Made by a program: the position numbers and the translations under genes. Source: Pelotomaculum sp. (lineage in GTDB: Bacteria > Bacillota > Desulfotomaculia > Desulfotomaculales > Pelotomaculaceae). From it: DNA of 61,211 nt. Positions within the stretch are counted from its first letter, which is position 1; each line of letters opens with the position of its first letter. Shown piece by piece: positions 46,938-54,914 of this stretch. The stretch is taken from assembly GCA_018435055.1 (NCBI GenBank), contig JAHDOA010000028.1:1-61211 (forward strand). Direction: 5' to 3'. The notes under the pieces were generated by a model that ran no database searches, was not told the origin of the DNA, and saw only the letters and a list, made by a program, of their open reading frames with translations.

Positions 46938-47522
46938 TTGACAATTATTATGCTTGATCCAGGCCATGGCGGTTTTGATCCCGGCGCTGTGCGATATGGG
47001 CTGCAGGAAAAAGATCTGACCCTGGACATCGCCGGCAAGACGCGTGCTGCGCTTCGCCCCTACCCCGTTGATGTCTTTTTGACCAGGGATGCGGATATTG
47101 ACCTGGAGCTGGCCCAGCGGGCTGATCTGGCCAACAAGCTGGGCGCCGATTATTTTCTTTCACTCCATATCAATGCCGGCGGCGGGACTGGTTTTGAAAG
47201 CTACGTCCATATTAACGCCAGCGCCAGGTCGCTGGAGCTGCGAGATGTTATCCATAAACAGGTAAGCAATTTTTACAGTTCGTCAGGATTTAGGGACAGG
47301 GGGAAAAAAAGCGCGGACTTTGCTGTACTGCGTCTAACGCAGATGCCGGCGTTGCTCCTGGAGAACCTTTTTATTGACTTGGCGAGCGACGCCGCCAAGC
47401 TGGCTGATCCAGTTTTCCGGCAGCAGATAGCCGGCGCCATCGCAACCGGTTTGGTCATAGCGTTTGGACTGACACTGATACCGGTTCCCGCCGATGGGCA
47501 GGCAGGAGAGATCGGTAACTGA
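46938..47522 (+). CDS. N-acetylmuramoyl-L-alanine amidase (Amidase_3), C-terminally truncated
   Basis: 194 aa. Zn amidase that cleaves between MurNAc and the stem peptide. The first His is in DPGHGGFDPGA near residue 7, the second zinc ligand is in SLHINAGGG near residue 75, and the catalytic Glu in the LLLENLFIDLASD region near residue 141. It starts at TTG 46938; no better Shine-Dalgarno site is visible except AGG in the leader. The enzyme domain is intact, but a one-base deletion at about 47518 ends it early; its C-terminal repeats follow as decayed DNA. Confidence 0.88.
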   Translation: MTIIMLDPGHGGFDPGAVRYGLQEKDLTLDIAGKTRAALRPYPVDVFLTRDADIDLELAQRADLANKLGADYFLSLHINAGGGTGFESYVHINASARSLELRDVIHKQVSNFYSSSGFRDRGKKSADFAVLRLTQMPALLLENLFIDLASDAAKLADPVFRQQIAGAIATGLVIAFGLTLIPVPADGQAGEIGN

Positions 47523-47905
47523 AGAGCGACGGCTTGATCACCTCGGATCATTGCTCCGCCGAGAAAATTACCTGGGGCGCGTTTGCGGCAGTTATAAACC
47601 GCAGCAGAGGCAAAAGCTCCTTTTCCGGCCCGTGGGATCCCGCCGGCGAGGTGGCAAAACTAAAAGCTGACGGGTTGATTTTTTCCGATCACGATGAGGG
47701 AGGAGAAGTGCCCTAGGGGGAATTCGCCGCGGTATTGAACTGGCTGCGCGGCGGGATCCCATGGGATCCTGTAGCGGAAATTCAGAAGTTAAAGTCCGAC
47801 GGTTTGCTCGATTCTACCCATGCGCCGGCCGGTGCGGTTAACTGGGGCTATTTTGCCGTAGTATTTAACGCGATAAGGGAAGACGAATTTTTTGACTGCA
47901 GTTAA
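47523..47905 (+). pseudogene. Broken C-terminal repeat domain of the amidase
   Basis: Restoring one base near 47518 (AAC-TGA to AAx-CTG) reads on as KLKSDGLITSDH, ITWGAFAAV, KLKADGLIFSDH, then VP-stop-GEFAAV (amber at 47714 where Trp is expected), KLKSDGLLDSTH, VNWGYFAVV and a natural TAA at 47903-47905. Three repeats of about 60 residues each have the pattern KLK(S/A)DGLI then WGxFA(A/V)V. So the tail carries one frameshift and one nonsense change. Its role was probably cell-wall binding (inference). The end meets the convergent UPF0280 gene. Confidence 0.8.
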
Positions 47906-48642
47906 AGCGATACGATTTTTAATTTGCCGCAGGCAGCCAGCCTGTCATCTTTTATGACTACAGCCCCGCTGACTCCTGCGACCCCGGTGGCAAATTCTGC
48001 GGCTTTTTGCAGATCATCTTTTGTCTGCACCAGGTTTCCTGTGGCTGTTGCTACCGCATCAGCCAGTATGGCTGACGGGGCAAGGATTACCACAGCGTCT
48101 GCGCTGCCCAGGCTCAAAGAAGGTCCTACGGTACCCGAGGAAGTACAAACTCCCAGGGGGGTATCTGCCGGTCTAATCGATAGCGCAAGCCGGTTCGACA
48201 GGGGGGAGCTGCCGGCAAAAATACCGACACGGCGCTGCCTGGTACTGCGCATATAGATATCCCCGCCGTTTTCCACTATGACATCCCTGGAGCGCCTGGC
48301 CAGCGCCGACCCGATGTACTGGGCTAAGGCGCCGGCCACTGCGGCCATCGGCCCCACGCCCGCCAGGCGGGCCGCTTCAGCCATGTCAACCGCTATTTGC
48401 GGCGCGCCTGGTTTTAAAAGCAGGGGGACAAGAGAATGAAGAAAAGCGTGGTCCTCCTCGATGTATTTTTCGAGGAGATCACGCTGTTTTTGGACCATTT
48501 CCTGTACCCACCCGGCCATTTCAGGTGAAAACCTCTCCCTGCGGACACCTATATCCAGGTCTGTCTGTTTTGCAACTACTTGAAAGTGATAAAGGTCGTC
48601 CTGGCGGAATTTCTTCCGGTACGATCTTTCCGTGTATGCCAA
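47902..48642 (-). CDS. UPF0280 family protein (ApbE2-like)
   Basis: 246 aa. ApbE-related fold: AVDMAEAARLAGVGPMAAVAGALAQY in part near residue 85 and VIVENGGDIYMRS near residue 122. In methanogens a UPF0280 protein works with DUF39 and NIL-ferredoxin proteins in sulfide-dependent homocysteine formation. Here all three genes are adjacent on the minus strand, with this gene last, one base after the NIL gene. That organisation supports the same pathway. ATG at 48642. Confidence 0.88.
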   Translation of the reverse strand: MAYTERSYRKKFRQDDLYHFQVVAKQTDLDIGVRRERFSPEMAGWVQEMVQKQRDLLEKYIEEDHAFLHSLVPLLLKPGAPQIAVDMAEAARLAGVGPMAAVAGALAQYIGSALARRSRDVIVENGGDIYMRSTRQRRVGIFAGSSPLSNRLALSIRPADTPLGVCTSSGTVGPSLSLGSADAVVILAPSAILADAVATATGNLVQTKDDLQKAAEFATGVAGVSGAVVIKDDRLAACGKLKIVSL

Positions 48643-48643
48643 C

Positions 48644-49054
48644 TTAGAACCTGACCTCCATAGCCTTTACCGGACATACTTTTACACATATCTGGCAAAC
48701 AATGCAGTTGTCGCTGTTAAAGTTTACCTCCATGGTTGATCTTTCTATATAAAGTGCGCCGCTGGGGCATATATCTGTGCATACGCCGCAGCTTGTGCAC
48801 TTTTCTTCATTCCTGAATACATCTTCCGCCAGGGGCTGTACCCTGACTCCCTGTGTTTTTAAATATGCCAGACCCAGGTCGCAATTGTCACCAGTGAGCT
48901 CCAGGACCATTGTGCCTTCTTTGTTCTGATCAACGTTGGCCTTAAGAATATTTATGACCAGATCGTAGTCTCTGACAAGCCGGTAGATTATCGGCCTGTC
49001 AGCTATATCTTTCCCAAAACGCAGTATTATTTTTTGGGGCGCCAAATTTTTCAC
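48644..49054 (-). CDS. NIL domain-containing 4Fe-4S ferredoxin
   Basis: 136 aa. Residues about 1-70 are the NIL domain (ligand-binding, ferredoxin-like). Two [4Fe-4S] motifs follow: CTSCGVCTDICPSGAL near residue 85 and CIVCQICVKVCPVKAM near residue 116. It is the electron-transfer partner of the DUF39 homocysteine synthase-type protein; the proposed role is to deliver sulfur or electrons. It lies 87 bp downstream of DUF39, across a REP element, and one base before UPF0280. Confidence 0.9.
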   Translation of the reverse strand: MKNLAPQKIILRFGKDIADRPIIYRLVRDYDLVINILKANVDQNKEGTMVLELTGDNCDLGLAYLKTQGVRVQPLAEDVFRNEEKCTSCGVCTDICPSGALYIERSTMEVNFNSDNCIVCQICVKVCPVKAMEVRF

Positions 49055-49101
49055 TCCTTTAAAATATTGTGGGCTGTAGACGCGCCTGCCAAACGTTCAA
49101 A

Positions 49102-49130
49102 CGTGTCAAGAGAACCGTCCCCGTGACACG
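49102..49130. repeat. 29-bp REP-like palindrome, copy D
   Basis: CGTGTCAAGAGAACCGTCCC...GTGACACG, the best-formed copy, between NIL-ferredoxin and DUF39 genes of one operon. A further CGTGTCACAGG-like half follows at about 49131. Confidence 0.78.
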
Positions 49131-49141
49131 CCTGTGACACG

Positions 49142-50341
49142 TTATACGATTTTCAGGGTATTCGCGGAAATGTTATCTTTGTATGAGGGGAGCAGTTTTA
49201 CCGGCTCTGTCAAAAGGAAATCCCCCTGCTCGATCCAATTTTTCAATATGCCGGCTATCTGCCTGGCTCTGGGGTAACTGGACAGGGGGGCAGTGGGGAC
49301 CTCCCGGCCGTTTACTGTGATTTTGCCGGATTTTAGTTCAGCGTAGCTGACAAAACCAAGGTTGCCGGGGATACGCTGGCTAAAGGCTTCGCTGTAGTCT
49401 ACAATAGGGGCGTAAAGATCCCTGTCGGTTACCGCAACGCAGCGCATGACCTCTTCATTTAATATGGGAATGGGTATACCTAAACCTACAGTCAGGGAAG
49501 CGCCGTAGCCAAGCATACTTGTGCCAACCAGCCAGTTGGCGTCCATCTGTTTGAGGTCGCCGATGACGGAAAGGGTAGCTCCGGCAGGGCCATAGCCCTT
49601 ACCTGCAGCGTCTTTTTGGATTTCCGGGAAATTCTGTGTACCGTTCCAGGCCACATAGCCGACTCCGCCGCCTAAAAATATTTTCGTGCCTATGCCGATC
49701 GTCATGAAATACGGATCATTAAGCAGCGGGCTGAGTTGCCCGGCGCTGCTGTAATGGGCGTTGCCAAGACCGGGCTTGAGCATGCCCAGGTAGGTGTATA
49801 TAGTCCTGTTGCTCAGGTTAACCGCGCAGTTGTAGTTCTGGTAAGAGTTCCGCGGGTTAAAAAGAGTAGCCTCATTAATATCGTCCAGGGTTATGACGGT
49901 TTCAATTTCCTGCCTGGGATAACAGTCAGTGCCGTAAGATGTCGCTCTTAGACAGACTGGCCTGCGGGCTGCCAGGTCCTGTATCACATGGCCGCCACCG
50001 TAACGAAATTCACCCGGGTAATTGTTGTTGCAGGGGTCGTCTTCGGGAAGTTCCGTGGCGCCGAGATAGGCGTCCACCGCGGCTATTCCGGAGTAGGCCT
50101 GGACGCCGTTAAGCCAGACCTTCTGCATTCTGATCCGCGGCTTGGAGTGGCCGAAATTCAAAAATACCCCGGAAGAGCACATAGCGCCGAAGGTACCGGT
50201 GGTTACCACGTCAACGCTTCTGGCTGCCTCAGAAATGCCTTTTTCCTCCACCAGGGAAATTATTTCCTCTGCGGTGAGCACCACAGCCCGGCCGGACTTA
50301 ATCTTTTCATTAATCTCGGCGTAGGTTTTCTCAATTGCCAT
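49142..50341 (-). CDS. DUF39 homocysteine biosynthesis protein
   Basis: 399 aa. DUF39 (MJ0100/MA1821-type): established in Methanosarcina as part of homocysteine formation from aspartate semialdehyde and sulfide. Family marks include TGTFGAMCSSGVFLNFGHS in part near residue 47, the C-terminal GTSMLGYGASLTVGLGIP near residue 273, and conserved Cys54-like and Cys131-like residues. ATG 50341. Directly downstream of a SAM-I riboswitch and its terminator, so it is switched off at high SAM. It leads the DUF39-NIL-UPF0280 operon. Confidence 0.92.
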   Translation of the reverse strand: MAIEKTYAEINEKIKSGRAVVLTAEEIISLVEEKGISEAARSVDVVTTGTFGAMCSSGVFLNFGHSKPRIRMQKVWLNGVQAYSGIAAVDAYLGATELPEDDPCNNNYPGEFRYGGGHVIQDLAARRPVCLRATSYGTDCYPRQEIETVITLDDINEATLFNPRNSYQNYNCAVNLSNRTIYTYLGMLKPGLGNAHYSSAGQLSPLLNDPYFMTIGIGTKIFLGGGVGYVAWNGTQNFPEIQKDAAGKGYGPAGATLSVIGDLKQMDANWLVGTSMLGYGASLTVGLGIPIPILNEEVMRCVAVTDRDLYAPIVDYSEAFSQRIPGNLGFVSYAELKSGKITVNGREVPTAPLSSYPRARQIAGILKNWIEQGDFLLTEPVKLLPSYKDNISANTLKIV

Positions 50342-50392
50342 TTAAAAGTATCCCCCCCGTATATAGTGCTCTTTAGCTGATAATAAATTTAA

Positions 50393-50416
50393 GGCCTCTT
50401 CCAACAAGAAGAGGCC
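50393..50416 (-). terminator. Expression-platform terminator of the SAM riboswitch
   Basis: On the minus strand GGCCTCTT-CTTGTTGG-AAGAGGCC followed by TTAAATTT, between the aptamer and DUF39. The stem is 8 bp; the T-tract is short. Confidence 0.8.
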
Positions 50417-50436
50417 GGTTAAAATCACCGCTTTTC

Positions 50437-50551
50437 CTCTTATCTGCCAGAAAATATCTTCTGCAGGAATTAGCACCTTTTTGGTTGGCTTATACCCCCC
50501 AACGGTTGCCGGGCTTCATTGGGCCAGTCCCTCCGCCGCTCCGGATAAGAG
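50437..50551 (-). promoter_or_regulatory. SAM-I riboswitch (S-box) aptamer
   Basis: The minus strand carries the complete S-box pattern: CTCTTATCC opening P1, GGCGGAGGGACTGGCCC, the core AATGAAGCCCGGCAACC, then AAGGTGCTAATTCCTGCAG and AGATAAGAG closing P1. Established knowledge: SAM binding stabilises a terminator downstream. The consensus is very strong, so the call is secure. It controls the homocysteine operon. Confidence 0.97.
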
Positions 50552-50573
50552 CACTATTAATTTACTGTGTCTA

Positions 50574-50602
50574 AGTGTATCAATACTGGTTTTCCATGTC
50601 AA
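50574..50602 (-). promoter_or_regulatory. Sigma-A promoter for the SAM riboswitch operon
   Basis: On the minus strand: TTGACA (50602-50597), 17-bp spacer, TACACT (50579-50574). Transcription would start near 50567, 16 bases before the aptamer. Confidence 0.85.
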
Positions 50603-50758
50603 CAGTTAAGTTATTGTTAATTGAAAGTTTTTTGCCAGTGCCGGTAGTCCCGGGTTAAAGGTCACCAGGGAGGTTCACGCCATGGAAAAGCCTTTAAAGG
50701 AATCGAAAAAAGGTGGTAGAATATACAAATTAGTTTAAAACGATTCGGGGTAGTGGCC

Positions 50759-51403
50759 ATGTATATCAAAATTGGCGATAAGATTAGAAAGGCCAGGATC
50801 GACCGGGGTTTTTCCCAGCATGAGTTAGGGACCGCGCTTGGCCTGACCGCTACCGCTATAAATTATTATGAAAAAGGGAAACGAAAAATAAGCATTGAAG
50901 ATATCTACAGGCTGGCTGCAACGCTGAAAAAGCCCCTGGCATATTTTCTATCAGAGCCGGACAATTTGAGCAGTAAAAAAACTGTCCCAAAAATCAAACC
51001 CGAAAATTGCATTGTGAATCCTGTCAAAATTCCGGTACTGGGCGTCATTCATGGCGGTGAAACTCTATGGCCGGAGCAAAACATCCTTGGATATTTACCC
51101 GTGCCGGGGGAAAAGGCCGCCGAGGGTTTATTTGCCCTTAAGGTTAAGGGCAACTCTATGGATGGGAAAGGGATATGTGATGGAGATCTGGTTTTGCTCA
51201 GGCGTCAGGACCATGTTGATTTTATTGGGCAGGTCGTATGCGCTTTAATTAATCGAATAGAGAGTTCCTTAAAAATATATTTAGAGGGAGAGGACAAAAT
51301 TATACTAAGGTCAGCGAATCCATCATATCCGGACATTGTTTTTGAAAATGATGGCTCTGTTGTTATCCAGGGTGTTTATGCGGGTGTTTTTAAGTTTCCG
51401 TAA
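50759..51403 (+). CDS. XRE-S24 (LexA/CI-like) transcriptional repressor
   Basis: About 214 aa. N-terminal XRE helix-turn-helix (residues 5-60, FSQHELGTALGLTATAINYYE in part). C-terminal S24 peptidase: catalytic Ser in KVKGNSMDGKGICDGDLV near residue 125 and the Lys in SSLKIYLEGED near residue 165. The usual Ala-Gly (or Cys-Gly) self-cleavage pair is His-Gly here (VLGVIHGGETLW aligns with LexA VAAG), so RecA-stimulated cleavage may be altered. Divergent from the SAM operon. ATG 50759 preferred over GTG 50753. Confidence 0.88.
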   Translation: MYIKIGDKIRKARIDRGFSQHELGTALGLTATAINYYEKGKRKISIEDIYRLAATLKKPLAYFLSEPDNLSSKKTVPKIKPENCIVNPVKIPVLGVIHGGETLWPEQNILGYLPVPGEKAAEGLFALKVKGNSMDGKGICDGDLVLLRRQDHVDFIGQVVCALINRIESSLKIYLEGEDKIILRSANPSYPDIVFENDGSVVIQGVYAGVFKFP

Positions 51404-51427
51404 TAGAAAATGATCAAATGTTAGAAC

Positions 51428-51682
51428 TTAAAGCGCTTTATCAGCATAAACAGACTCTATTTCATTTGTTTTCGGCATTGTTGGGCGGATATGAAAGTGG
51501 TTGTGCTGGATTTTTATAGAATGTGTGGTCCCGCAAAGCGGGCATTTTTTACTTTCGCCGTCTTTAAAGCGGATTTCACCGATATGCCTGCCGCAGCAGG
51601 TTACTTCGATGCTGATGATTTTACTGTTGATATTGAAATTAACCCGGTAGTCATTGACTTTACCCTTGTTCAGGCAGTCCAT
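51428..51682 (-). CDS. Small zinc-ribbon-like protein
   Basis: 84 aa. Cys pair in VTCCGRHIG near residue 29 and CPLCGTTHS near residue 48, then IQHNHFHIRP. The ATG at 51682 has AGGAGTGG upstream on the minus strand. Convergent with the repressor. I do not recognise a family; a Zn-binding role is inferred from the CPLC motif. Confidence 0.65.
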   Translation of the reverse strand: MDCLNKGKVNDYRVNFNINSKIISIEVTCCGRHIGEIRFKDGESKKCPLCGTTHSIKIQHNHFHIRPTMPKTNEIESVYADKAL

Positions 51683-51772
51683 GGCTGCACCACTCCTTTT
51701 ATGTTGTTACTTACCCAAATATAGCACCAGATTAAAATCTAGGCAACCCCTGTTTAACCTCTTTTTAAGGCA

Positions 51773-51803
51773 AAAAAAGAGACCTTTAAAAGGTCTCTTT
51801 TAA
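51773..51803. terminator. Bidirectional terminator
   Basis: AAAAGAGACCTTT/AAAGGTCTCTTTT, a 13-bp near-perfect palindrome with A and T tracts on both sides. It overlaps the stop of the 47-aa gene at 51800. Confidence 0.85.
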
Positions 51804-51943
51804 CAGGAAGAATTCTCATCATCTTCGGAAACGCAGGATTTGGGGCAGGACATTTCTTCTGAACACAAATTATCTTCGTCTTCCAGGGGCGGCGTTAGAA
51901 ATTCGGGATTTATTTTTTCCTTTTTGCGGGAACTTGAACTCAT
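51800..51943 (-). CDS. Small acidic Cys-containing protein, 47 aa
   Basis: Minus-strand ATG 51943 with GGAGG nine bases upstream (GGAGGAATTGGC). 47 codons: Ser/Lys-rich start, NPEFLTPPLEDEDNLC, then Cys residues at about 27, 33, 37 and 47 in an acidic tail (SCPKSC motif). No signal or helix. The strong site and clean frame with its own terminator argue it is real. No known family. The Cys spacing could bind a metal, but that is speculation. Confidence 0.6.
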   Translation of the reverse strand: MSSSSRKKEKINPEFLTPPLEDEDNLCSEEMSCPKSCVSEDDENSSC

Positions 51944-52014
51944 GCCAATTCCTCCTTTATTCCATTTGTAAAATATTATTGCCTTAAAATGCTTGGGATA
52001 TGCAGTATGGAAAG

Positions 52015-52251
52015 CTATTCTTTATTTTTAATCACTGCGTTTTCTTTAAAGAAAAATGAGATCGCATATATGCCCGCAAGACCGACTAGAGAATAAATCA
52101 CCCTGCTTAAACCTGATGACGACCGCAGGATCTCACCGCCGAACAGCGCTGTTACCAGGTCCCATTGAAAAAGTCCGACGAGCAGCCAGTTTATTGCCCC
52201 AATTATTACGAGCGCGAGAGCTAATTTTGATAACCATTCCATTTTTGACAC
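52015..52251 (-). CDS. DUF378 membrane protein
   Basis: 78 aa, two membrane helices (residues 9-30 and 50-70), with IIGAINWLLVGLFQWDLVTALFG in part and SRVIYSLVGLAGIYAI as family marks. Function unknown. The ATG at 52251 has GGGGGGTGTC close upstream. Stands alone between the small Cys protein and the glycosylation cluster. Confidence 0.83.
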   Translation of the reverse strand: MSKMEWLSKLALALVIIGAINWLLVGLFQWDLVTALFGGEILRSSSGLSRVIYSLVGLAGIYAISFFFKENAVIKNKE

Positions 52252-52432
52252 CCCCCAGATTTTAATGTAACCTTATTATGTTACAATAATTTTTTTGTTA
52301 TACAGAAATAATTATAAATTGAGATAATCATGTCGAATAGTAAATAGATACCTTTGTTTTGTCCGGTTTTGTATAAAATCAATTAAACTTAACCAGATTA
52401 AACAAAAGGCTACCAGATGGTAGGGAGGATGC

Positions 52433-53194
52433 GTGCCAATTATGTCGAAGGTAATATGTGGCCCATTTACAAGTGAGATGAAATTGGTGGAGGATATGAA
52501 AAAATACCCATTGACAATTTTTTTTCCCTGCTATAACGAAGAACAGAATGTTGAGAAAGTAACATATGATGCGCTAGCTGCCGCCAGCCAGGTATCCGAT
52601 GATTATGAAATTATTATTGTAAACGACGGCAGCAAGGACCGCACCGCTGAAATTGCCGACAGGCTGGCGGAAAAACACCCGCAGGTGCGGGCAATACACC
52701 ACGAAATTAATAAGGGTTATGGCGCCGCACTGCAAACAGGATTTAAGAATGCCAGAAAGGAGCTTGTCTTTTATACTGATGGTGACGGGCAGTTTAAGGT
52801 TGAGGAAATAAAAAATCTGCTACCTCATATTGAAAGGTATGATATTGTTTCCGGTTACCGGATCAGGAGGCAGGATCCTCTGCATCGCAGGGTTAACGCC
52901 TTCATGTGGGGCGCTATGGTCAACATGCTTTTTAAACTGAAAATCTCGGATGTTGATTCTGCTTTTAAGCTGTACAAAAAGGAGATATTTGACAACATCA
53001 CTCTTACAGCTGAGGGCGCGCTTATCGATACTGAGATTCTGGCTAAGGCCAGATCAAAGGGATATACTATCACCGAGGTAGGCGTCAACCATTATCCCAG
53101 GACGGCCGGGAGCCAGACCGGCGCTAAACTGCCGGTGATTTTAAAGGCCTTTATTGAATTGTATAAATTAAAAAAGAATTTTAACAAGGTTTAA
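52433..53194 (+). CDS. Family 2 glycosyltransferase (dolichyl-phosphate mannose synthase-like)
   Basis: About 253 aa. GT-A fold: IFFPCYNEEQNVEKV near residue 28, EIIIVNDGSKDRTAEIADR near 56, NKGYGAALQTGFKNA near 90, and the DXD YTDGDGQF near 111. Polyprenyl-phosphate glycosyltransferase. Start is uncertain: GTG 52433 has AGGGAGG close upstream; ATG 52442 or 52496 are alternatives. With GtrA (53279) and the PIG-V-like protein (53702) it suggests lipid-linked sugar transfer across the membrane. Confidence 0.87.
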   Translation: MPIMSKVICGPFTSEMKLVEDMKKYPLTIFFPCYNEEQNVEKVTYDALAAASQVSDDYEIIIVNDGSKDRTAEIADRLAEKHPQVRAIHHEINKGYGAALQTGFKNARKELVFYTDGDGQFKVEEIKNLLPHIERYDIVSGYRIRRQDPLHRRVNAFMWGAMVNMLFKLKISDVDSAFKLYKKEIFDNITLTAEGALIDTEILAKARSKGYTITEVGVNHYPRTAGSQTGAKLPVILKAFIELYKLKKNFNKV

Positions 53195-53278
53195 TCTAAA
53201 AAAACAGGACTTAAAAAAGCCGGGATTGAACCTGAACTTAAATCAGGACTTATGGAAGAACAACAACAAGGAGCCCAT

Positions 53279-53701
53279 ATGGAAAGTGTTTTTCAATTGT
53301 TTAAATTCGCGGCGGTAGGATGTGTAAATACTCTTATAGACTGGGCGATATATTTCATTGTGCTGATGATGTTTCCTGCCGAAAGTGTGTTGTTTTATAC
53401 CGTTGCCAAAGGGTTTAGTTATTTTTGCGGAATAATAAACAGCTTTTTTTTAAATAAGTTTTGGACCTTTAAAGAAAGCCTGCATGAAAACGAGGGAGGC
53501 AGGTTTGTTAAATTTTTACTGGTAAACCTGGTTGGCCTCGGTATTAACAGCGTTTCCCTTTACATATTCCTCAATTTAGCATTCAAACAGACCATGGCTT
53601 TATTTTTTGCCACCTTTATAGCCTTTTCATTTAATTTTGTTCTTAATAAGCTATGGGTTTTCCGCAAAGGCAAAATGGTTGCCAAAACATCCGGGGGGTA
53701 A
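53279..53701 (+). CDS. GtrA family flippase-like protein
   Basis: About 140 aa with four membrane helices (residues about 6-28, 33-54, 76-98, 105-128). FKFAAVGCVNTLIDWAIYF and NKFWTFKE are family hallmarks. GtrA proteins are thought to flip undecaprenyl-phosphate-linked sugar. ATG 53279 has AAGGAG five bases upstream; ATG 53252 is in frame but weaker. It is followed directly by the mannosyltransferase-like gene. Confidence 0.88.
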   Translation: MESVFQLFKFAAVGCVNTLIDWAIYFIVLMMFPAESVLFYTVAKGFSYFCGIINSFFLNKFWTFKESLHENEGGRFVKFLLVNLVGLGINSVSLYIFLNLAFKQTMALFFATFIAFSFNFVLNKLWVFRKGKMVAKTSGG

Positions 53702-54808
53702 ATGAATATTTTAGAGGATATTAAACGTGTTGGTTACCTTTATTTTTTAAATAAATTCCTTATTATTTTTTTGGTTTACCTAACGAGAGATGTGTTCAGT
53801 CCTTTTCTACCGGCAGTAGTTGACAACCTGCATCCGCATGTTTTGCTTGATTCACTGATCCACTGGGACGCGGGGTGGTTTTTAAGAATAGCGGGGCAGG
53901 GATATGATTATGACAGCGCCCCTTTTTTTCCTATGTTCCCTTTCCTGATCAGGGCACTGACCTTGCTGACACAGAGCAATATTGTTTCAGGTTTCTTGAT
54001 CTCCAACACTGCCCTATTCATAGCATGTATTTATCTTTACCGGTTGGTGAAAGAAGATTACAACGAAGAAATTGCTATGACTACGGTTTTTGCCCTGCTG
54101 TTTTTCCCTACGGCGATATTCTTTTCGTCAATTTATTCAGAATCTCTTTTACTGGCTTTTACACTGGGCGCCTTTTACTATGCCAGGAAGGAAAAATTCA
54201 TTACAGCCGCGGTGTTGGGCGTGCTGGCGGCCCTAACCAGAAACATTGGCGTCATAACTTTTTTTGCTCTCCTCTATTATTTTTATGAAGCAAACGGTCG
54301 CAAGCTTGATTTAAAAAAATCCGCGACACTATTGATAATTCCAGCCTCGCTTTTAATATTTATGGCTGTTTTATGGCAGGCGACCGGGGATCCTCTGGCA
54401 TTCGCCACTTCCTTGAACCGGGAATACTGGGGCTTTCGCCATTTTGCCTATCCGGGCGCGGGACAGTTTACAAATATATCTAAATTTATTTATGGCAGTG
54501 TCTTTTACTGTTTTTTTGAGTCAGTCATGGCTTTGCTTTTTTTATTCCTGGTGATCAGGAGCTTTAAATATGTTAAGGACAAATCTTTTTTAATATTTCT
54601 GGTGCTGGGTTTTTTAATTCCTTTCTCCTCCGTTGTCGATAACACGCCTTTGGGGATGCCCAGGTACATCATAGTTTTATTTCCGGGGTTTATCACCCTG
54701 GCCCACATACTGCATAAACACAGGCTGGTCCATGTCTACTCAACAATTTCCATTTTTGTGTTTTCTATAGTAACTGTTCTTTTTGTGATCGGACGCTGGA
54801 TAAGCTAA
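53702..54808 (+). CDS. PIG-V/mannosyltransferase-like membrane protein
   Basis: 368 aa, about nine membrane helices. The first loop has LIHWDAGWFLRIAGQGYDYDSAPFFPMFPFL in parts: WDAGWF and the acidic residue are the GT-C motif, as in PIG-V. Starts immediately (ATG 53702) after the gtrA stop. Likely uses a polyprenyl-linked sugar made by the GT2 upstream and flipped by GtrA. The acceptor is unknown (S-layer or teichoic-like are possible). Confidence 0.82.
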   Translation: MNILEDIKRVGYLYFLNKFLIIFLVYLTRDVFSPFLPAVVDNLHPHVLLDSLIHWDAGWFLRIAGQGYDYDSAPFFPMFPFLIRALTLLTQSNIVSGFLISNTALFIACIYLYRLVKEDYNEEIAMTTVFALLFFPTAIFFSSIYSESLLLAFTLGAFYYARKEKFITAAVLGVLAALTRNIGVITFFALLYYFYEANGRKLDLKKSATLLIIPASLLIFMAVLWQATGDPLAFATSLNREYWGFRHFAYPGAGQFTNISKFIYGSVFYCFFESVMALLFLFLVIRSFKYVKDKSFLIFLVLGFLIPFSSVVDNTPLGMPRYIIVLFPGFITLAHILHKHRLVHVYSTISIFVFSIVTVLFVIGRWIS

Positions 54809-54869
54809 AGAAAACCCTATGTATATGCCGGCGTGTCCACATATTGTCTTTGTGCGTAACCCTCAGCAG

Positions 54870-54904
54870 TTCCGTCACATAGGATATAGAATAATGTGAC
54901 GGAA
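54870..54904 (+). promoter_or_regulatory. Hairpin overlapping the methyltransferase ribosome-binding site
   Basis: TTCCGTCACAT (54870-54880) and ATGTGACGGAA (54894-54904) form an 11-bp perfect stem with a 13-nt loop. The 3' arm covers the GGAAGAG Shine-Dalgarno site (54901-54907) of the gene at 54915. No T-tract, so not a terminator. Could regulate translation or be an operator. Confidence 0.7.
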
Positions 54905-54914
54905 GAGATGAAAC

